Shown piece after piece: positions 7,334 through 16,697 of a stretch of DNA of 52,922 nucleotides. The position numbers and the translations under genes were made by a program. Source of the stretch: Chloroflexota bacterium. GTDB taxonomy: Bacteria > Chloroflexota > Anaerolineae > Anaerolineales > Anaerolineaceae. Below the pieces are notes generated by a model, which saw nothing but the letters and a program-made list of their open reading frames with translations, ran no database searches and was not told the DNA's origin. Position 1 is the first letter of the stretch. Every line of letters begins with the position of its first letter. The stretch is taken from assembly GCA_021779955.1 (NCBI GenBank), contig JAJXZS010000013.1, forward strand, positions 1 through 52,922, read 5' to 3'.

Positions 7334-8587
7334 ATGGCTAATTTCGCGAGTCAATTATCCAGTGAGATTGAACAGATTTTGCCGATGGTTGAGGCAACTT
7401 ACAAGGATATCCACCAACATCCAGAGCTTTCAATGCAAGAGGTTCGAACATCCGGCATCGTCGCACAAAAACTGCGCGATGCCGGTTTCGTTGTAACGGA
7501 ACATGTTGGAAAGACTGGTGTTGTAGGTCTACTTAAGAATGGCGAAGGACCTGATGTGATGATGCGCGCAGACATGGATGCGCTACCTATGCGTGAGAGT
7601 ACGGGTGTGCCGTATGCCAGCACTGCCACCGGCGTCAATAAAAACGGGGAGACGGTGCCGGTATGTCATTCGTGCGGGCATGACCTGCATACATCCTGGC
7701 TGTTGGGTGCAGCGACGGTTATGTCAAAGGCACGCCAAACCTGGCAGGGGACATTGATGGTCGTATTCCAGCCGGCAGAAGAGACTGCCGAAGGCTCACA
7801 GGCAATGCTTGATGATGGCATGATGGATCGATTCCCAAAACCTGATGTCATCCTGGGCCAGCATTTGTTTCAATACCGAGCTGGTTCGGTTGCATACCGC
7901 GCCGGGCAGATTCTGACTTCAGCGGACAGCCTGCAGGTGCGCTTTTTTGGCAAAGGAGCGCACGGCGCAATGCCGCAAAACAGTATCGATCCAGTGGTGA
8001 TGGCTGCGTCGGCTGTCATGAGATTGCAGACCATCGCCTCACGAGAGGTAGCGCCACAGGAATCGGTGGTGGTAACAATTGGCGAGTTTCATGCCGGAAC
8101 AGCCGAGAATATCATCCCCGCCGAAGCCGAAATTAAGTTGAACGTGCGCACCACCAACGAGGCGGTACGAAACCACGTACTGGAAGCGATCAACCGCATT
8201 TGTATTGCCGAGGCGCACGCATCAAATGCACCAAAAGACCCCGAATTCGAAACCATCAACAATTATCCATTGACGGTCAATGATGCTGATGTTACAAAAA
8301 AGGTTTCCGAGGCGTTTCGCAGCTATTTCGGAGAACGAGCGAGGGAAACACAACCTGAAGGAGCCAGCGAAGATTTCAGCCGTTTTGGAAGAGCCTGGAA
8401 AGTCCCATATATGTTTTGGTTTGTGGGCGGCACAGCCCCGGAAAAATACGACCAAGCCATACGAGATGGCACTTACTTGCAGCTGCCGGGGCCGCATTCG
8501 CCTTTTTGGGCGCCTGTATTGCATCCCACGATAGAAACTGGTATCGAGACTTTGCTGACAGCCGGTGGAGTCTGGCTGGCTAAATAA
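7334..8587 (+). CDS. M20 family amidohydrolase / peptidase
   Basis: A 417-residue cytosolic metallohydrolase of the M20D group (N-acyl-amino acid amidohydrolase, hippurate and IAA-conjugate hydrolases). Seen are the MRADMDALPM motif, the metal-binding CHSCGHDLHT cluster, catalytic PAEETAEG and LGQHLF. It probably releases amino acids or related amines from N-acyl conjugates; substrate is unknown. Start chosen at the ATG with AAGGAGAG 6 nt upstream. It is followed 12 nt later by a DHA2-type transporter, so the pair likely handles uptake or export of the conjugate or its product. Confidence 0.9.
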   Translation: MANFASQLSSEIEQILPMVEATYKDIHQHPELSMQEVRTSGIVAQKLRDAGFVVTEHVGKTGVVGLLKNGEGPDVMMRADMDALPMRESTGVPYASTATGVNKNGETVPVCHSCGHDLHTSWLLGAATVMSKARQTWQGTLMVVFQPAEETAEGSQAMLDDGMMDRFPKPDVILGQHLFQYRAGSVAYRAGQILTSADSLQVRFFGKGAHGAMPQNSIDPVVMAASAVMRLQTIASREVAPQESVVVTIGEFHAGTAENIIPAEAEIKLNVRTTNEAVRNHVLEAINRICIAEAHASNAPKDPEFETINNYPLTVNDADVTKKVSEAFRSYFGERARETQPEGASEDFSRFGRAWKVPYMFWFVGGTAPEKYDQAIRDGTYLQLPGPHSPFWAPVLHPTIETGIETLLTAGGVWLAK

Positions 8588-8599
8588 AGGAGACAACCC

Positions 8600-10078
8600 A
8601 TGACTGCCATTCACACGACACCGGCTGTACATGGCCAGGTTGACACATCCGCATTTAAGGGCAACGATAAGTTATTGCTCGGCATCGTCTTGAGCGTGAT
8701 CACATTCTGGCTATTTGCTCAGACCACGCTTAATATCAGCCCAACGATGAAAAGTGACCTGGGCATTGAACAAAACTGGATCAATATTGCCGTCAGCATC
8801 ACGGCGTTGTTTTCTGGCATTTTTATTGTTGTTTTGGGAGGTCTTGGCGATCGGGTTGGACGGGTCAAGATGTCGATGATCGGAATAGGGCTCAGTGTTA
8901 TTGGCTCATTGCTCATCGCAGTTACGCCCACGGGGACTGTGACTTACCTCATGGCGGGCCGTATCATTCAGGGTCTATCAGCGGCGTGCATCATGCCAAA
9001 CACCCTTGGATTGGTGAAAACCTATTGGGCTGGAGCGGAACGCCAGCGCGCAGTCAGTTTCTGGTCAATCGGTTCGTGGGGCGGATCGGGAGCTGCCGCG
9101 TTGTTGGGCGGGCTCGTCGCTGTAACGATCGGGTGGCGTTACATCTTTTGGGCATCCATACTCATTGCCATCGTATCCTTTGTGCTAATTCGAGGAACGC
9201 CAGAGAGCAAAGTCGAGCAGGAAGGAGCGCAGAAGACATTCGATTGGTCAGGCATGATCGCTCTTATGGTGGCATTGATCTGTTTAAACGTAGTCATCGG
9301 TCAGGGATCCCAGCTAGGTTGGGCAAACCCAATTTCGCTGGCATTGGTTGCAGTATTCATAGTGACGGCAATTGCTTTCTTCAGGATCGAAAATTCCAAA
9401 GCCAACGGTTTTGTAGACCTCAACCTGTTCAAAAATAAGACCTACGCAGGAGCGACGCTTTCGAACTTTCTGTTAAATGGTGCTGCCGGGACGTTATTGG
9501 TTTCTCTCAGCCTTGTACAGCAAGGTGCGAACTTGTCTGCGCTACAAGCCGGTTTACTCACCCTGGGCTACTTGATCGCGATCCTGGCGACCATTCGAGT
9601 GGGCGAAAAGCTGCTGCGGATATGGGGACCGCGCAAACCGATGATGCTGGGCTCTGTCATCACAAGCCTTGGTATTCTTTTGACAGTCCAGACCTGGATT
9701 TATGCCTGGCAGTATGAGATCCTGGCCGTAATCGGATTCACCTTCTTCGGCATTGGTCTGGGTTGTTATGCTACGCCTTCCACCGACGCTGCGCTCTCGA
9801 GCGTGCCCAAGGAAAAAGCAGCATCTGCAGCCGGCATTTACAAGATGGCATCCTCCCTGGGTGCGGCATTCGGCGTGGCGATATCCGCGGCGATTTATAC
9901 AGGACTCAGTTCTGATGTGGTTGCCCTGGCTAACTCGTTCATGGTAGGACGCACAGATAATATTTCGGTGCGTTTCGCCGCCATGGTTGCGCTATTGTTC
10001 AATCTGATCATGGTGCTCATCGCCATCATTTCGATCCTGGCGACCGTTCCGCCCGGTATGGAACAAGAGGTTGAGTGA
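8600..10078 (+). CDS. MFS transporter, DHA2 (EmrB/QacA-like) family
   Basis: A 492-residue inner-membrane protein with about 14 hydrophobic helices, typical of drug:H+ antiporter family 2. The cytoplasmic loop between helices 2 and 3 has GGLGDRVGRVKM, the MFS motif A. It has a soluble N-terminus of about 25 residues and lacks a signal peptide. AAAGGAG lies before the ATG, 12 nt after the amidohydrolase stop. It most likely expels small organic compounds; specificity cannot be read from sequence. Confidence 0.9.
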   Translation: MTAIHTTPAVHGQVDTSAFKGNDKLLLGIVLSVITFWLFAQTTLNISPTMKSDLGIEQNWINIAVSITALFSGIFIVVLGGLGDRVGRVKMSMIGIGLSVIGSLLIAVTPTGTVTYLMAGRIIQGLSAACIMPNTLGLVKTYWAGAERQRAVSFWSIGSWGGSGAAALLGGLVAVTIGWRYIFWASILIAIVSFVLIRGTPESKVEQEGAQKTFDWSGMIALMVALICLNVVIGQGSQLGWANPISLALVAVFIVTAIAFFRIENSKANGFVDLNLFKNKTYAGATLSNFLLNGAAGTLLVSLSLVQQGANLSALQAGLLTLGYLIAILATIRVGEKLLRIWGPRKPMMLGSVITSLGILLTVQTWIYAWQYEILAVIGFTFFGIGLGCYATPSTDAALSSVPKEKAASAAGIYKMASSLGAAFGVAISAAIYTGLSSDVVALANSFMVGRTDNISVRFAAMVALLFNLIMVLIAIISILATVPPGMEQEVE

Positions 10079-10199
10079 ACGACTGCAAAGGTGCTCATCG
10101 ATGGCAACAGTGGCGAGTACCGCCTTTCACCAGGGTAGTGTAAAATTAACATAACTATGCTGAAAGTATCTGAAGTAATCCTGCGTTAGAGAATCGCAC

Positions 10200-10832
10200 A
10201 TGCCGCTAAACACATTCCTCGTGGCTCTGGATCTAATCGGAACATTTGTCTTTGCCCTCAGCGGCGCGGCAGAAGCCGTCAAACACCGTTTGGATATCTT
10301 TGGGGTGATGGTCTTATCGTTTGCGGCAGCTACGGCTGGGGGGATATTGCGTGATCTGCTCATTGGGTCGGTTCCACCAGCTGCGATCAGTGATTTACGC
10401 TATATTTTTGTTCCCGTGGTCGCCGGCCTAGTCGTGTTTTTGCTACCCAGGGTTGTGGACCGGTTACGCTTTGCCGTGTTGATATTCGACGCCGCAGGGC
10501 TAACGCTTTTTGTAATAAGCGGGACGTATAAGGCTTTATCATTTGGCTTAAATCCAGTCGCGGCTTGCCTCCTGGGAGTACTGACAGGGATTGGCGGCGG
10601 CGTTGTGCGCGACACGCTCGTTCGAGAGATCCCCACAGTATTGCACCGAGAGATATACGCTGTAGCAGGACTGGCAGGGGCGGTGGTCGTCGTCCTTGGC
10701 CAACATTGGAACCTACCTCCCACGGTTGTTGCGGCAGTTGCAGCGCTCCTCTGCTTTGGTCTGCGAATGATTTCGATCCGCCGTCATTGGCAGCTTCCAA
10801 CCGCGGGACCTAACAATCAGACTCCCGCATGA
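10200..10832 (+). CDS. TRIC-type (UPF0126) cation channel family protein
   Basis: A 210-residue membrane protein with about seven helices arranged as an internal duplication. Each half repeats the family pattern: first LIGTFVFALSG ... FGVMVL ... ATAGGILRD, second FDAAGLTLFVISGTYKAL ... GIGGGVVRD. Bacterial members are homologous to trimeric intracellular cation channels (a K+ route). Located in the cytoplasmic membrane. It appears monocistronic, with a weak GAGA site before the ATG, and is followed by a strong hairpin. Confidence 0.88.
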   Translation: MPLNTFLVALDLIGTFVFALSGAAEAVKHRLDIFGVMVLSFAAATAGGILRDLLIGSVPPAAISDLRYIFVPVVAGLVVFLLPRVVDRLRFAVLIFDAAGLTLFVISGTYKALSFGLNPVAACLLGVLTGIGGGVVRDTLVREIPTVLHREIYAVAGLAGAVVVVLGQHWNLPPTVVAAVAALLCFGLRMISIRRHWQLPTAGPNNQTPA

Positions 10833-10885
10833 ACTCTCCTTACGAAGGCTCAGGGCTCAATAACAAAACGGACAAAACTGAATGA

Positions 10886-10925
10886 TCAAAAACACCGGTG
10901 CAGACTCAAAGTCAGCACCGGTGTT
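10886..10925. terminator. Terminator between TRIC gene and tRNA-Asp
   Basis: AACACCGGTGC (10891-10901) pairs perfectly with GCACCGGTGTT (10915-10925). On the minus strand the stem is followed by TTTTT, ending the tRNA-Asp transcript; on the plus strand TTCTTT follows, so it probably also ends the channel gene. A smaller stem (TCCTCC/GGAGGA, 10935-10949) precedes it on the minus strand. Confidence 0.75.
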
Positions 10926-10956
10926 CTTTGCCATTCCTCCAAAGGAGGATCATTTC

Positions 10957-11032
10957 TGGCGGGAGCGACGGGGTTCGAACCCGCGATCTCGGCCTTGACA
11001 GGGCCGCATGTTAGCCGCTACACCACGCCCCC
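10957..11032 (-). tRNA. tRNA-Asp (GTC)
   Basis: A 76-nt cloverleaf on the minus strand. Acceptor GGGGGCG pairs with CGCTCCC (one G-U), discriminator is G, and CCA is encoded. The anticodon loop CTGTCAA gives anticodon GTC (Asp). The T-arm has GGGTTCGAACCCC. It lies downstream of ndk on the same strand but has its own promoter. Confidence 0.95.
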
Positions 11033-11043
11033 GAACGAACAAA

Positions 11044-11072
11044 AGTTTACCATATGGAAATACGAACGTCAA
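11044..11072 (-). promoter_or_regulatory. Promoter of tRNA-Asp
   Basis: On the minus strand TTGACG (11072-11067) is separated by exactly 17 nt from TAAACT (11049-11044), placing the start a few bases before the tRNA 5' end at 11032. Confidence 0.65.
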
Positions 11073-11088
11073 GGTAACTCGATCGAAT

Positions 11089-11544
11089 TCAGTTGCTGCC
11101 CGAGATCCATTCTTCTGATGCGCGGTCCCATGGAAAGATCTCTTCAGGTTTGAACCAGAGATCGATCTCAGTTTTGGCGTTCTCAATCGAGTCGGAGGCA
11201 TGGGTGAGATTGCGACCCATCTCCAGGGCAAAGTCGTGGCGAATCGTGCCGGGTGCGGCTTCGGTGGGTTTGGTAGCACCCATTGTCTGACGCACTGCAG
11301 CGACCGCCTGGGGGCCTTCCCAGACCATGGCCATGAGGGGGGAACTGGTGATGTACTCGATCAACCCTTCGAAGAAGGGTTTTCCCTTATGGATGGCGTA
11401 ATGCTCTTCTGCAAATGCGCGATGAACGTGAACAAATTTCGCAGCGACGAGTTTCAATCCGCGGTTTTCCAGCCTTTTGATGATCTCACCTATCAATCCA
11501 CGCTGGACGCCATCGGGTTTTATCAATACCAATGTTCTTTCCAC
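11089..11544 (-). CDS. ndk: Nucleoside-diphosphate kinase
   Basis: A 151-residue cytosolic enzyme that transfers the gamma phosphate between nucleoside triphosphates and diphosphates through a phospho-His. Seen are [10 protein letters not shown] at the N-terminus, catalytic H115 in NLTHASDS and the C-terminal SEEWI. The start is a GTG with GCGGAG 5 nt upstream. Length fits the family. It lies 15 nt after the TPR gene stop and is probably co-transcribed with it. Confidence 0.95.
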   Translation of the reverse strand: MERTLVLIKPDGVQRGLIGEIIKRLENRGLKLVAAKFVHVHRAFAEEHYAIHKGKPFFEGLIEYITSSPLMAMVWEGPQAVAAVRQTMGATKPTEAAPGTIRHDFALEMGRNLTHASDSIENAKTEIDLWFKPEEIFPWDRASEEWISGSN

Positions 11545-11559
11545 ACTGTTCTCCGCAGG

Positions 11560-14500
11560 TTATTTTGTAAGGTCGAGCAAGAGCGTTTCTGCTTTGTCGT
11601 ACGCCGAGAAAGCCTCGTCAAAGCGATTCGAGTGAGCATAAGCGTCTCCAAGCAATTGCCAGAGTTCAACTTCTGCTCCATGCTGCTCAACGGCAGATTT
11701 CAGAGCCACGATCACTGAAGGCAGATTCGATTCATCGTGCAGCGCCAGAGTATATTCATTGAGCGCAAGCGCCATATCACCTGAAGAGAGGGCTGAATTC
11801 GCGACGCGCAGCGGATCTGGAACCACCGGTGAGGTTTTGGGCAACTCCTTGCTTGCGGGAACCGGCTCGGGTTGAGCAGCTTCAGAAACGGGTTCAGGTA
11901 TCGCTGCTTCTTCGACGGGCTCCGGGATTGCAGCTTCAACGACGGGTTCGGACACCGGTTGCTCTGCGACCGGTTCGGGGGTGACGATCTCGTGCGGAAG
12001 GATTTCTTCAAGGCGTGATTCGACAGGTTCAGGGATCGCCTGGGCGATTTCCGGTTCAACGGGTTGAGAGACCGCTTCTTCTGGAGCAAGGGCAGGTTCG
12101 GGAGCTGAGGGCTTTTCCATCACCGGCTCTGCAGTTTCGGGAGCAACGGGTTCTGCAGATTCTGGAGACGGCTGCTCTGCAGAAGGTTCGACCTGTTCGA
12201 CAAAGAATTCCGATATCTTCGATTCAGGAATAGGCTCGAAGGTTTCTTCAGGTTCGACTTCGGATCCTGATTCCTGGACAGGGGCCGGAATGGATTCGGG
12301 CTCGATAACCGGAGGCTCTTGCTGCGAAACGGAAGGCTCAACAGCTGCTGGAGTCTGCGAAGGAGTCTCGGTTTCATCAGGAAGGATGACCGTCTCATGT
12401 AGAGATTCGACGACTTTATCAACACCTTCGGTCTCCGCGGCTTCACTTACACCGGTCACTGCTTCCTCAGCTTCGGGTTGCGCAAACTCTTCCAGGCGCT
12501 CGAGAGAGATTCCCTCTTCAGCGGCAGAGGTTGCCTCCACTTCAGATGGTTGACCTTCCTCAATTTGCTCTTCGGAGCCTTTGAAACCACGCAACCATTC
12601 CAGCAATTCGTTATTTGTTTCGTCAGTGATCGCGCCAGATTCCTGCGGTCCTGTAACCAGATCTTGGAGGGGTTCCTCGCCAAGTTCATCAGCAGTTGGA
12701 GAGGGCGGTGTCTGGGCAGCTTCAGTCATGACAGCAGCTTCCGGTTCAGGAGTCAGTCCCTCGGCGACAGGTTCAACTGCAGGAGTGGTTTCTTCAGGTT
12801 TATCTGCGTCTGCCGGAGCTTCAGCTTTGGTCAATTGATCGAGAATCGAAGGCCTGGCAGTTACCGGCTGCACCGGAGCAGGTACAGGTGGAGGTGCGAC
12901 AGGTTCAGCTTCCTCTGGAGCGGGTTGAGCAGAAGCAGCAGGTTTAAGAACGTTTTTGATCCATGCCGGGAGCGGAGAATGGATTTCCCTGGCGGGTTGC
13001 TCCGCGGGTTCGGGAGCCTTTTCCATCGAAGATTCCCAATCTGTTGGAAGTGGGTGAGCTTCTGGAGGCAGGTAAGTCGAATCTAGCTTGCCCGAGTGGA
13101 CTTCCTCTTCCGTCAGCGGTTTGGTGAAGGTGAAACCCGTACTATCGATGGCAGATTCGATTTCATCAGGCGTTGCCTGCGACATGGATGCGACAGGGCT
13201 TTCGGCTTCGCCTTCAGCTGCCTGCTCCTTGGGAGCTTCCCAGTCAAAAGGCGAAGATTGATCGTCTGGCGCTATGTAGGCAGTGTCGTTTTTGCCTGCC
13301 TCAAGCTCTTCGTTGGTCAGGTCTTTGGTAGACAGGAAGCTTTTACCCAATACAGGCGATTCATCATCCGCTTCCTTGGGAAAGACATCATTCTTGAACT
13401 TGGATGAACCAACCACCGCCGGGGATGTTTCTGCAGAAGAATCGGTTGGCTCGAGAGATTTCAGCCACTCGGGGATGTCCATGTTCTCTTCGGCAAGTTG
13501 TTCTTTTTCAGATTCGAAGTCTTTCAGCCAATCCGGGAGGTCGTTTTCCTCACCTTTGTTGGGGGAATCATTCCGAAACTGATTTAGCCATTCATTTTCG
13601 TTATTCGTCGAGGAATCGGTAGGCATCATGTCACCTGTTTCTCCCTGTTCGGGCTTAGTCTGTTCCGCTAAAGGTTCTGGCTTACTGTCCTCGGCGTTAA
13701 CCGCGGACTCTTGAGCTTGAGTTGCAACTACTGAACCAACTGTCTCCGGGACTTCAAACTCCGACTCGTCCGGTTCATCCGGTTCATTGGATGAAGGTTC
13801 AAGGTCAGATGACTTTTCTGAGTCATCCTGCGCTTTTGCTTCCGGTGCAGTTTTATGCAACCACTCAGGTAGTTCGCCAGGTTGAATATCTTCTATTTCG
13901 TTTGAGATATTTTCAGTCGATGTATCCGAATTGTCAAGTAATTCCTGTTCAGAATGCGTTGCAGGAATCCAACCAGCTGAACGCATCCAGTCTGGAATAT
14001 TCGTCTCGTCAGCGGTTTTCAGTGGGGCAGTGGTCAGCTCATCACCTTCACCAGCTTTGAGTGAACGTGTTATGGACGCTTCAAGGATGTCATCAGGGAT
14101 CTCCTCGGTTGTGATCGAGGCAATCGCCGAGTCTTCATCTTCAGGAACCTCTTCGATCGAGTAAAGTTTTTCAGCTTCCGTGATCTTCTCCCAGTCAGCC
14201 TCTGAGGTCTTGGGAAGACCCTGGTTCTCTATATAAGAAGAACCTTCTCCCGAAAAGTGGTCAAGGAGTACCTGGTCCTCGGGAATCTCATCACTGAGTG
14301 TGTCCGGTGTTGTGATGAAGGCATAGTACGGGTCGAGTTCAGCCAACCGATCCCGGTGCATCCTGGCTGAATCTGCTTTCGAGGTTCTGGGGATGATCTG
14401 CATCATTAACTGATTGGCCTCAAAGCAGTAAGGCAGGCTGGAAAGCAATTCCTGGCAAGTTTCTGAAGCTTCGGCCAATGCCCCTGAAAAGTAGTACATA

Positions 14501-15015
14501 TCCGCAAGGAGGACATGAAGATCGATGCGCTTCGAATCGGCGGCAAGCGTAGATTGGATCTCAGCAATTGCCTGTTGGTAGAGCTCACCCCGGGCGTACA
14601 TCCGAATCAGCGCGCCGCGCGTGAGACGGATCTTGGGCGGTTGGACGCCATCCCGCCTGCCAAACAAGCGTCTCAGTTCTGCAGTCAGTGCAGGGTTGGA
14701 TGGCTGAACGTCATAGGCAAGCTCCATATGCCAGATTGCTGCATCCAGGTTCCCCTGATTCTCCTTGATAATGCTTAGGCCGATATGGGAGACGAAATCA
14801 TCCGGATAAACCGAAAGCACGCGGTTGAAGATGTCTTCTGCTTCGGCGTACTGCTTGCTTTCGAGTAGAGCCTTTGCAAGGTTGCGATATGTGGAGATAC
14901 ATTTGGGATAGGTCTGCAGAATATACCGGCAATGAACTACCGCTTCGTCGGTAACTCCACGATCGATGAGAGATTCTATTTCTTTGTTGTATGCACGTAG
15001 TGAGATCTTGCTCAT
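11560..15015 (-). CDS. Large TPR protein with Glu/Pro-rich central region
   Basis: A 1151-residue acidic protein with no signal peptide or membrane segment. Residues 1-230 carry TPR-like helical repeats (AEAEDIFNRVLSVYPDD, QAIAEIQSTL). The middle, about 240-1040, is low complexity, rich in Glu, Pro, Ala and Ser, and studded with a recurring short motif P-x-W-[LMI] (PDWMRSAGW, PEWLHK, PDWLKDF, PEWLKSL, PAWIKNV). Two stretches of about 40 residues (TKDLTNEELEAGKNDTAYIAP and TKPLTEEEVHSGKLDSTYLPP) are repeats of each other. The last 90 residues return to TPR-like helices. It is likely a scaffold; function unknown. A GAGGAA site precedes the ATG; ndk follows after 15 nt. Confidence 0.8.
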   Translation of the reverse strand: MSKISLRAYNKEIESLIDRGVTDEAVVHCRYILQTYPKCISTYRNLAKALLESKQYAEAEDIFNRVLSVYPDDFVSHIGLSIIKENQGNLDAAIWHMELAYDVQPSNPALTAELRRLFGRRDGVQPPKIRLTRGALIRMYARGELYQQAIAEIQSTLAADSKRIDLHVLLADMYYFSGALAEASETCQELLSSLPYCFEANQLMMQIIPRTSKADSARMHRDRLAELDPYYAFITTPDTLSDEIPEDQVLLDHFSGEGSSYIENQGLPKTSEADWEKITEAEKLYSIEEVPEDEDSAIASITTEEIPDDILEASITRSLKAGEGDELTTAPLKTADETNIPDWMRSAGWIPATHSEQELLDNSDTSTENISNEIEDIQPGELPEWLHKTAPEAKAQDDSEKSSDLEPSSNEPDEPDESEFEVPETVGSVVATQAQESAVNAEDSKPEPLAEQTKPEQGETGDMMPTDSSTNNENEWLNQFRNDSPNKGEENDLPDWLKDFESEKEQLAEENMDIPEWLKSLEPTDSSAETSPAVVGSSKFKNDVFPKEADDESPVLGKSFLSTKDLTNEELEAGKNDTAYIAPDDQSSPFDWEAPKEQAAEGEAESPVASMSQATPDEIESAIDSTGFTFTKPLTEEEVHSGKLDSTYLPPEAHPLPTDWESSMEKAPEPAEQPAREIHSPLPAWIKNVLKPAASAQPAPEEAEPVAPPPVPAPVQPVTARPSILDQLTKAEAPADADKPEETTPAVEPVAEGLTPEPEAAVMTEAAQTPPSPTADELGEEPLQDLVTGPQESGAITDETNNELLEWLRGFKGSEEQIEEGQPSEVEATSAAEEGISLERLEEFAQPEAEEAVTGVSEAAETEGVDKVVESLHETVILPDETETPSQTPAAVEPSVSQQEPPVIEPESIPAPVQESGSEVEPEETFEPIPESKISEFFVEQVEPSAEQPSPESAEPVAPETAEPVMEKPSAPEPALAPEEAVSQPVEPEIAQAIPEPVESRLEEILPHEIVTPEPVAEQPVSEPVVEAAIPEPVEEAAIPEPVSEAAQPEPVPASKELPKTSPVVPDPLRVANSALSSGDMALALNEYTLALHDESNLPSVIVALKSAVEQHGAEVELWQLLGDAYAHSNRFDEAFSAYDKAETLLLDLTK

Positions 15016-15065
15016 TGATTCCTCATTGAATAGTATGCAACAAACAATTTAATTATGCAAGGGAA

Positions 15066-15101
15066 ATTAAAAACAAACAGCAGATGTAAGTCTGCTGTTT
15101 G
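15066..15101 (-). terminator. Terminator of sigA
   Basis: On the minus strand CAAACAGCAGA, a 6-nt loop, TCTGCTGTTTG and then TTTTTAATTT: an 11-bp perfect stem with a T-run starting 9 nt after the sigA stop. Confidence 0.85.
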
Positions 15102-15109
15102 CGTTTTTC

Positions 15110-16321
15110 TTAATCGCCCAAATAATCTCGCAGTTTTCTGCGAATGGTTGGGTGCCTCAAACGGGAGAGTGCCTGCGCTTCGATCTGGCGGACTCTCTCA
15201 CGGGTGACTCCCATTTTTCGTCCCACTTCTTCCAGGGTATAAGCCTGGCCATCGAGGAGCCCATACCGAAGCTGCAAAATCCTCACTTCACGGGGCGGAA
15301 GGCCGTTCAAGACGTCTTCGAGGTGCTCGCGGAGAAGATTGTATGTGGCCGTATCATCCGGCTGCGGGGTTTCATCGTCTTCGATGAAATCACCAAGGAC
15401 AGAATCTTCTTCATCATCCGTAGGCGTTTCAAGAGACAACGGCCTGCGCGCCACCTGGATCATGTTTTCCACCTTTTTGGGCGGAACGTCGAGGGAAGTG
15501 GCAAGCTCTTCCACGCTCGGTTCACGGCCGAGGCGCTGGGTGAGTTGATGCTGGATGCGAAGCAGTTTGTTGATCTGGTCGCCCATGTGAACCGGGACGC
15601 GAATCGTGCGGCCCTGGTCGGCAATTGCGCGCGTGACTGCCTGGCGAATCCACCAGGTGGCGTAGGTGCTGAACTTGTGACCACGCCGATAATCGAATTT
15701 TTTCGTCGCGCGGATAAGACCGATGTTGCCTTCCTGGATGAGGTCGAGGAAAGGTACGCCACGGCCCATGTATTTCTTGGCAACGCTGATCACTAGGCGT
15801 GAATTGGCCGTGATCAGGTGCTCCCTGGCCAGCCAGCCATCTTCGATCAGCTTTCGCAGCTCCTGGCGGCGCCGGTTGCTAACATTACCGCGCGCGAGCT
15901 CTTCACGCGCCATCCTGCCTCGCTCAATCCGTTGGGCAAGCTCGACTTCTTCATCGGCGTTCAGCAAAGGTACCCGGCTGACTTCCTTCAGATAGAGGCC
16001 GATCGTATCGTCCGTATCGATGTTTTCGAGATCATCTACAAATAATTTACCGCTTTCGGCTGCTTCTTCCTCTGCTGTGCTCAAGTCTTCTTCCGAAGGC
16101 TCGTCGTGGAGGATCTCATCTTCCACGTAGGGGATTCCAGCGCTCATCAGAGCAGCGAATGTCTCTTCCAATTGCTCAACATCCTGCTCTGCTTCAGGGA
16201 AGAAATGCAGAATGTCATCGATCGTCACATACGATTTTTGCCTGCCAAGTTCGACCAACCTGGCAAGGGCAGGATATTCTTCGTCATCATCGTCAACAAT
16301 ATTAATTACTGGATCTTCCAT
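15110..16321 (-). CDS. sigA: Principal RNA polymerase sigma factor
   Basis: A 403-residue sigma-70 family group 1 factor. A short region 1.1-like helix bundle (about 30-70) and an acidic stretch precede region 1.2 ([21 protein letters not shown]). Region 2 has the -10 recognition segment [21 protein letters not shown]; region 3 follows, and region 4 has the helix-turn-helix [24 protein letters not shown] and ends RKLRDYLGD. It directs housekeeping transcription. A promoter and a palindrome lie upstream. It is transcribed alone, ended by a terminator before the TPR gene. Confidence 0.95.
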   Translation of the reverse strand: MEDPVINIVDDDDEEYPALARLVELGRQKSYVTIDDILHFFPEAEQDVEQLEETFAALMSAGIPYVEDEILHDEPSEEDLSTAEEEAAESGKLFVDDLENIDTDDTIGLYLKEVSRVPLLNADEEVELAQRIERGRMAREELARGNVSNRRRQELRKLIEDGWLAREHLITANSRLVISVAKKYMGRGVPFLDLIQEGNIGLIRATKKFDYRRGHKFSTYATWWIRQAVTRAIADQGRTIRVPVHMGDQINKLLRIQHQLTQRLGREPSVEELATSLDVPPKKVENMIQVARRPLSLETPTDDEEDSVLGDFIEDDETPQPDDTATYNLLREHLEDVLNGLPPREVRILQLRYGLLDGQAYTLEEVGRKMGVTRERVRQIEAQALSRLRHPTIRRKLRDYLGD

Positions 16322-16354
16322 CGAAAAAACCTGCTTTCTACACGCAAAGCTAAA

Positions 16355-16370
16355 GAATGATTAATCATTC
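16355..16370. promoter_or_regulatory. Perfect 16-bp palindrome in the sigA leader
   Basis: GAATGATTAATCATTC is a perfect palindrome a few bases downstream of the predicted sigA transcription start. Just upstream, CTAGCAT occurs twice (16372-16378 and 16383-16389) with an 11-nt period, the second copy overlapping the -10. These may be regulator sites. Confidence 0.4.
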
Positions 16371-16384
16371 ACTAGCATTAATCT

Positions 16385-16413
16385 AGCATACATGTAAGAG
16401 ATTAAAATTTCAA
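16385..16413 (-). promoter_or_regulatory. sigA promoter
   Basis: On the minus strand TTGAAA (16413-16408), a 17-nt spacer and TATGCT (16390-16385) form a good housekeeping promoter, starting near 16378 with a leader of about 57 nt. Confidence 0.6.
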
Positions 16414-16449
16414 GTAATCTTGGTTAGAGCAATGACAGGCAAGCAACGA

Positions 16450-16467
16450 GCGGAAGCCTTCTTCCGC
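16450..16467. other. Hairpin in the sigA-hppA intergenic region
   Basis: The divergent gap 16322-16697 has no gene. Apart from the sigA promoter region it holds this 7-bp stem (GCGGAAG / CTTCCGC, loop CCTT) without a T-run, and an AT-rich stretch up to the hppA ribosome site. No convincing hppA promoter was found by eye. Confidence 0.3.
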
Positions 16468-16697
16468 CCGCATTTATGATCAGCCAATATCTATCTTAAA
16501 ATTTATCGACCTACACTATACAACAATATCAACATCAAAGTCAATAACCTTTGGCATTTCTAATCAAATGCTAATGAAAATTTTAAGCAAATCGCCACTT
16601 TTATTTTCTTGTCACCTGAGCTAAAATTGTGCAGTCATTAATGAGTCTTTAATGTTCTCTCGAGATTGGTCTTACATCCTAATCAGCTGGAGGAGAA

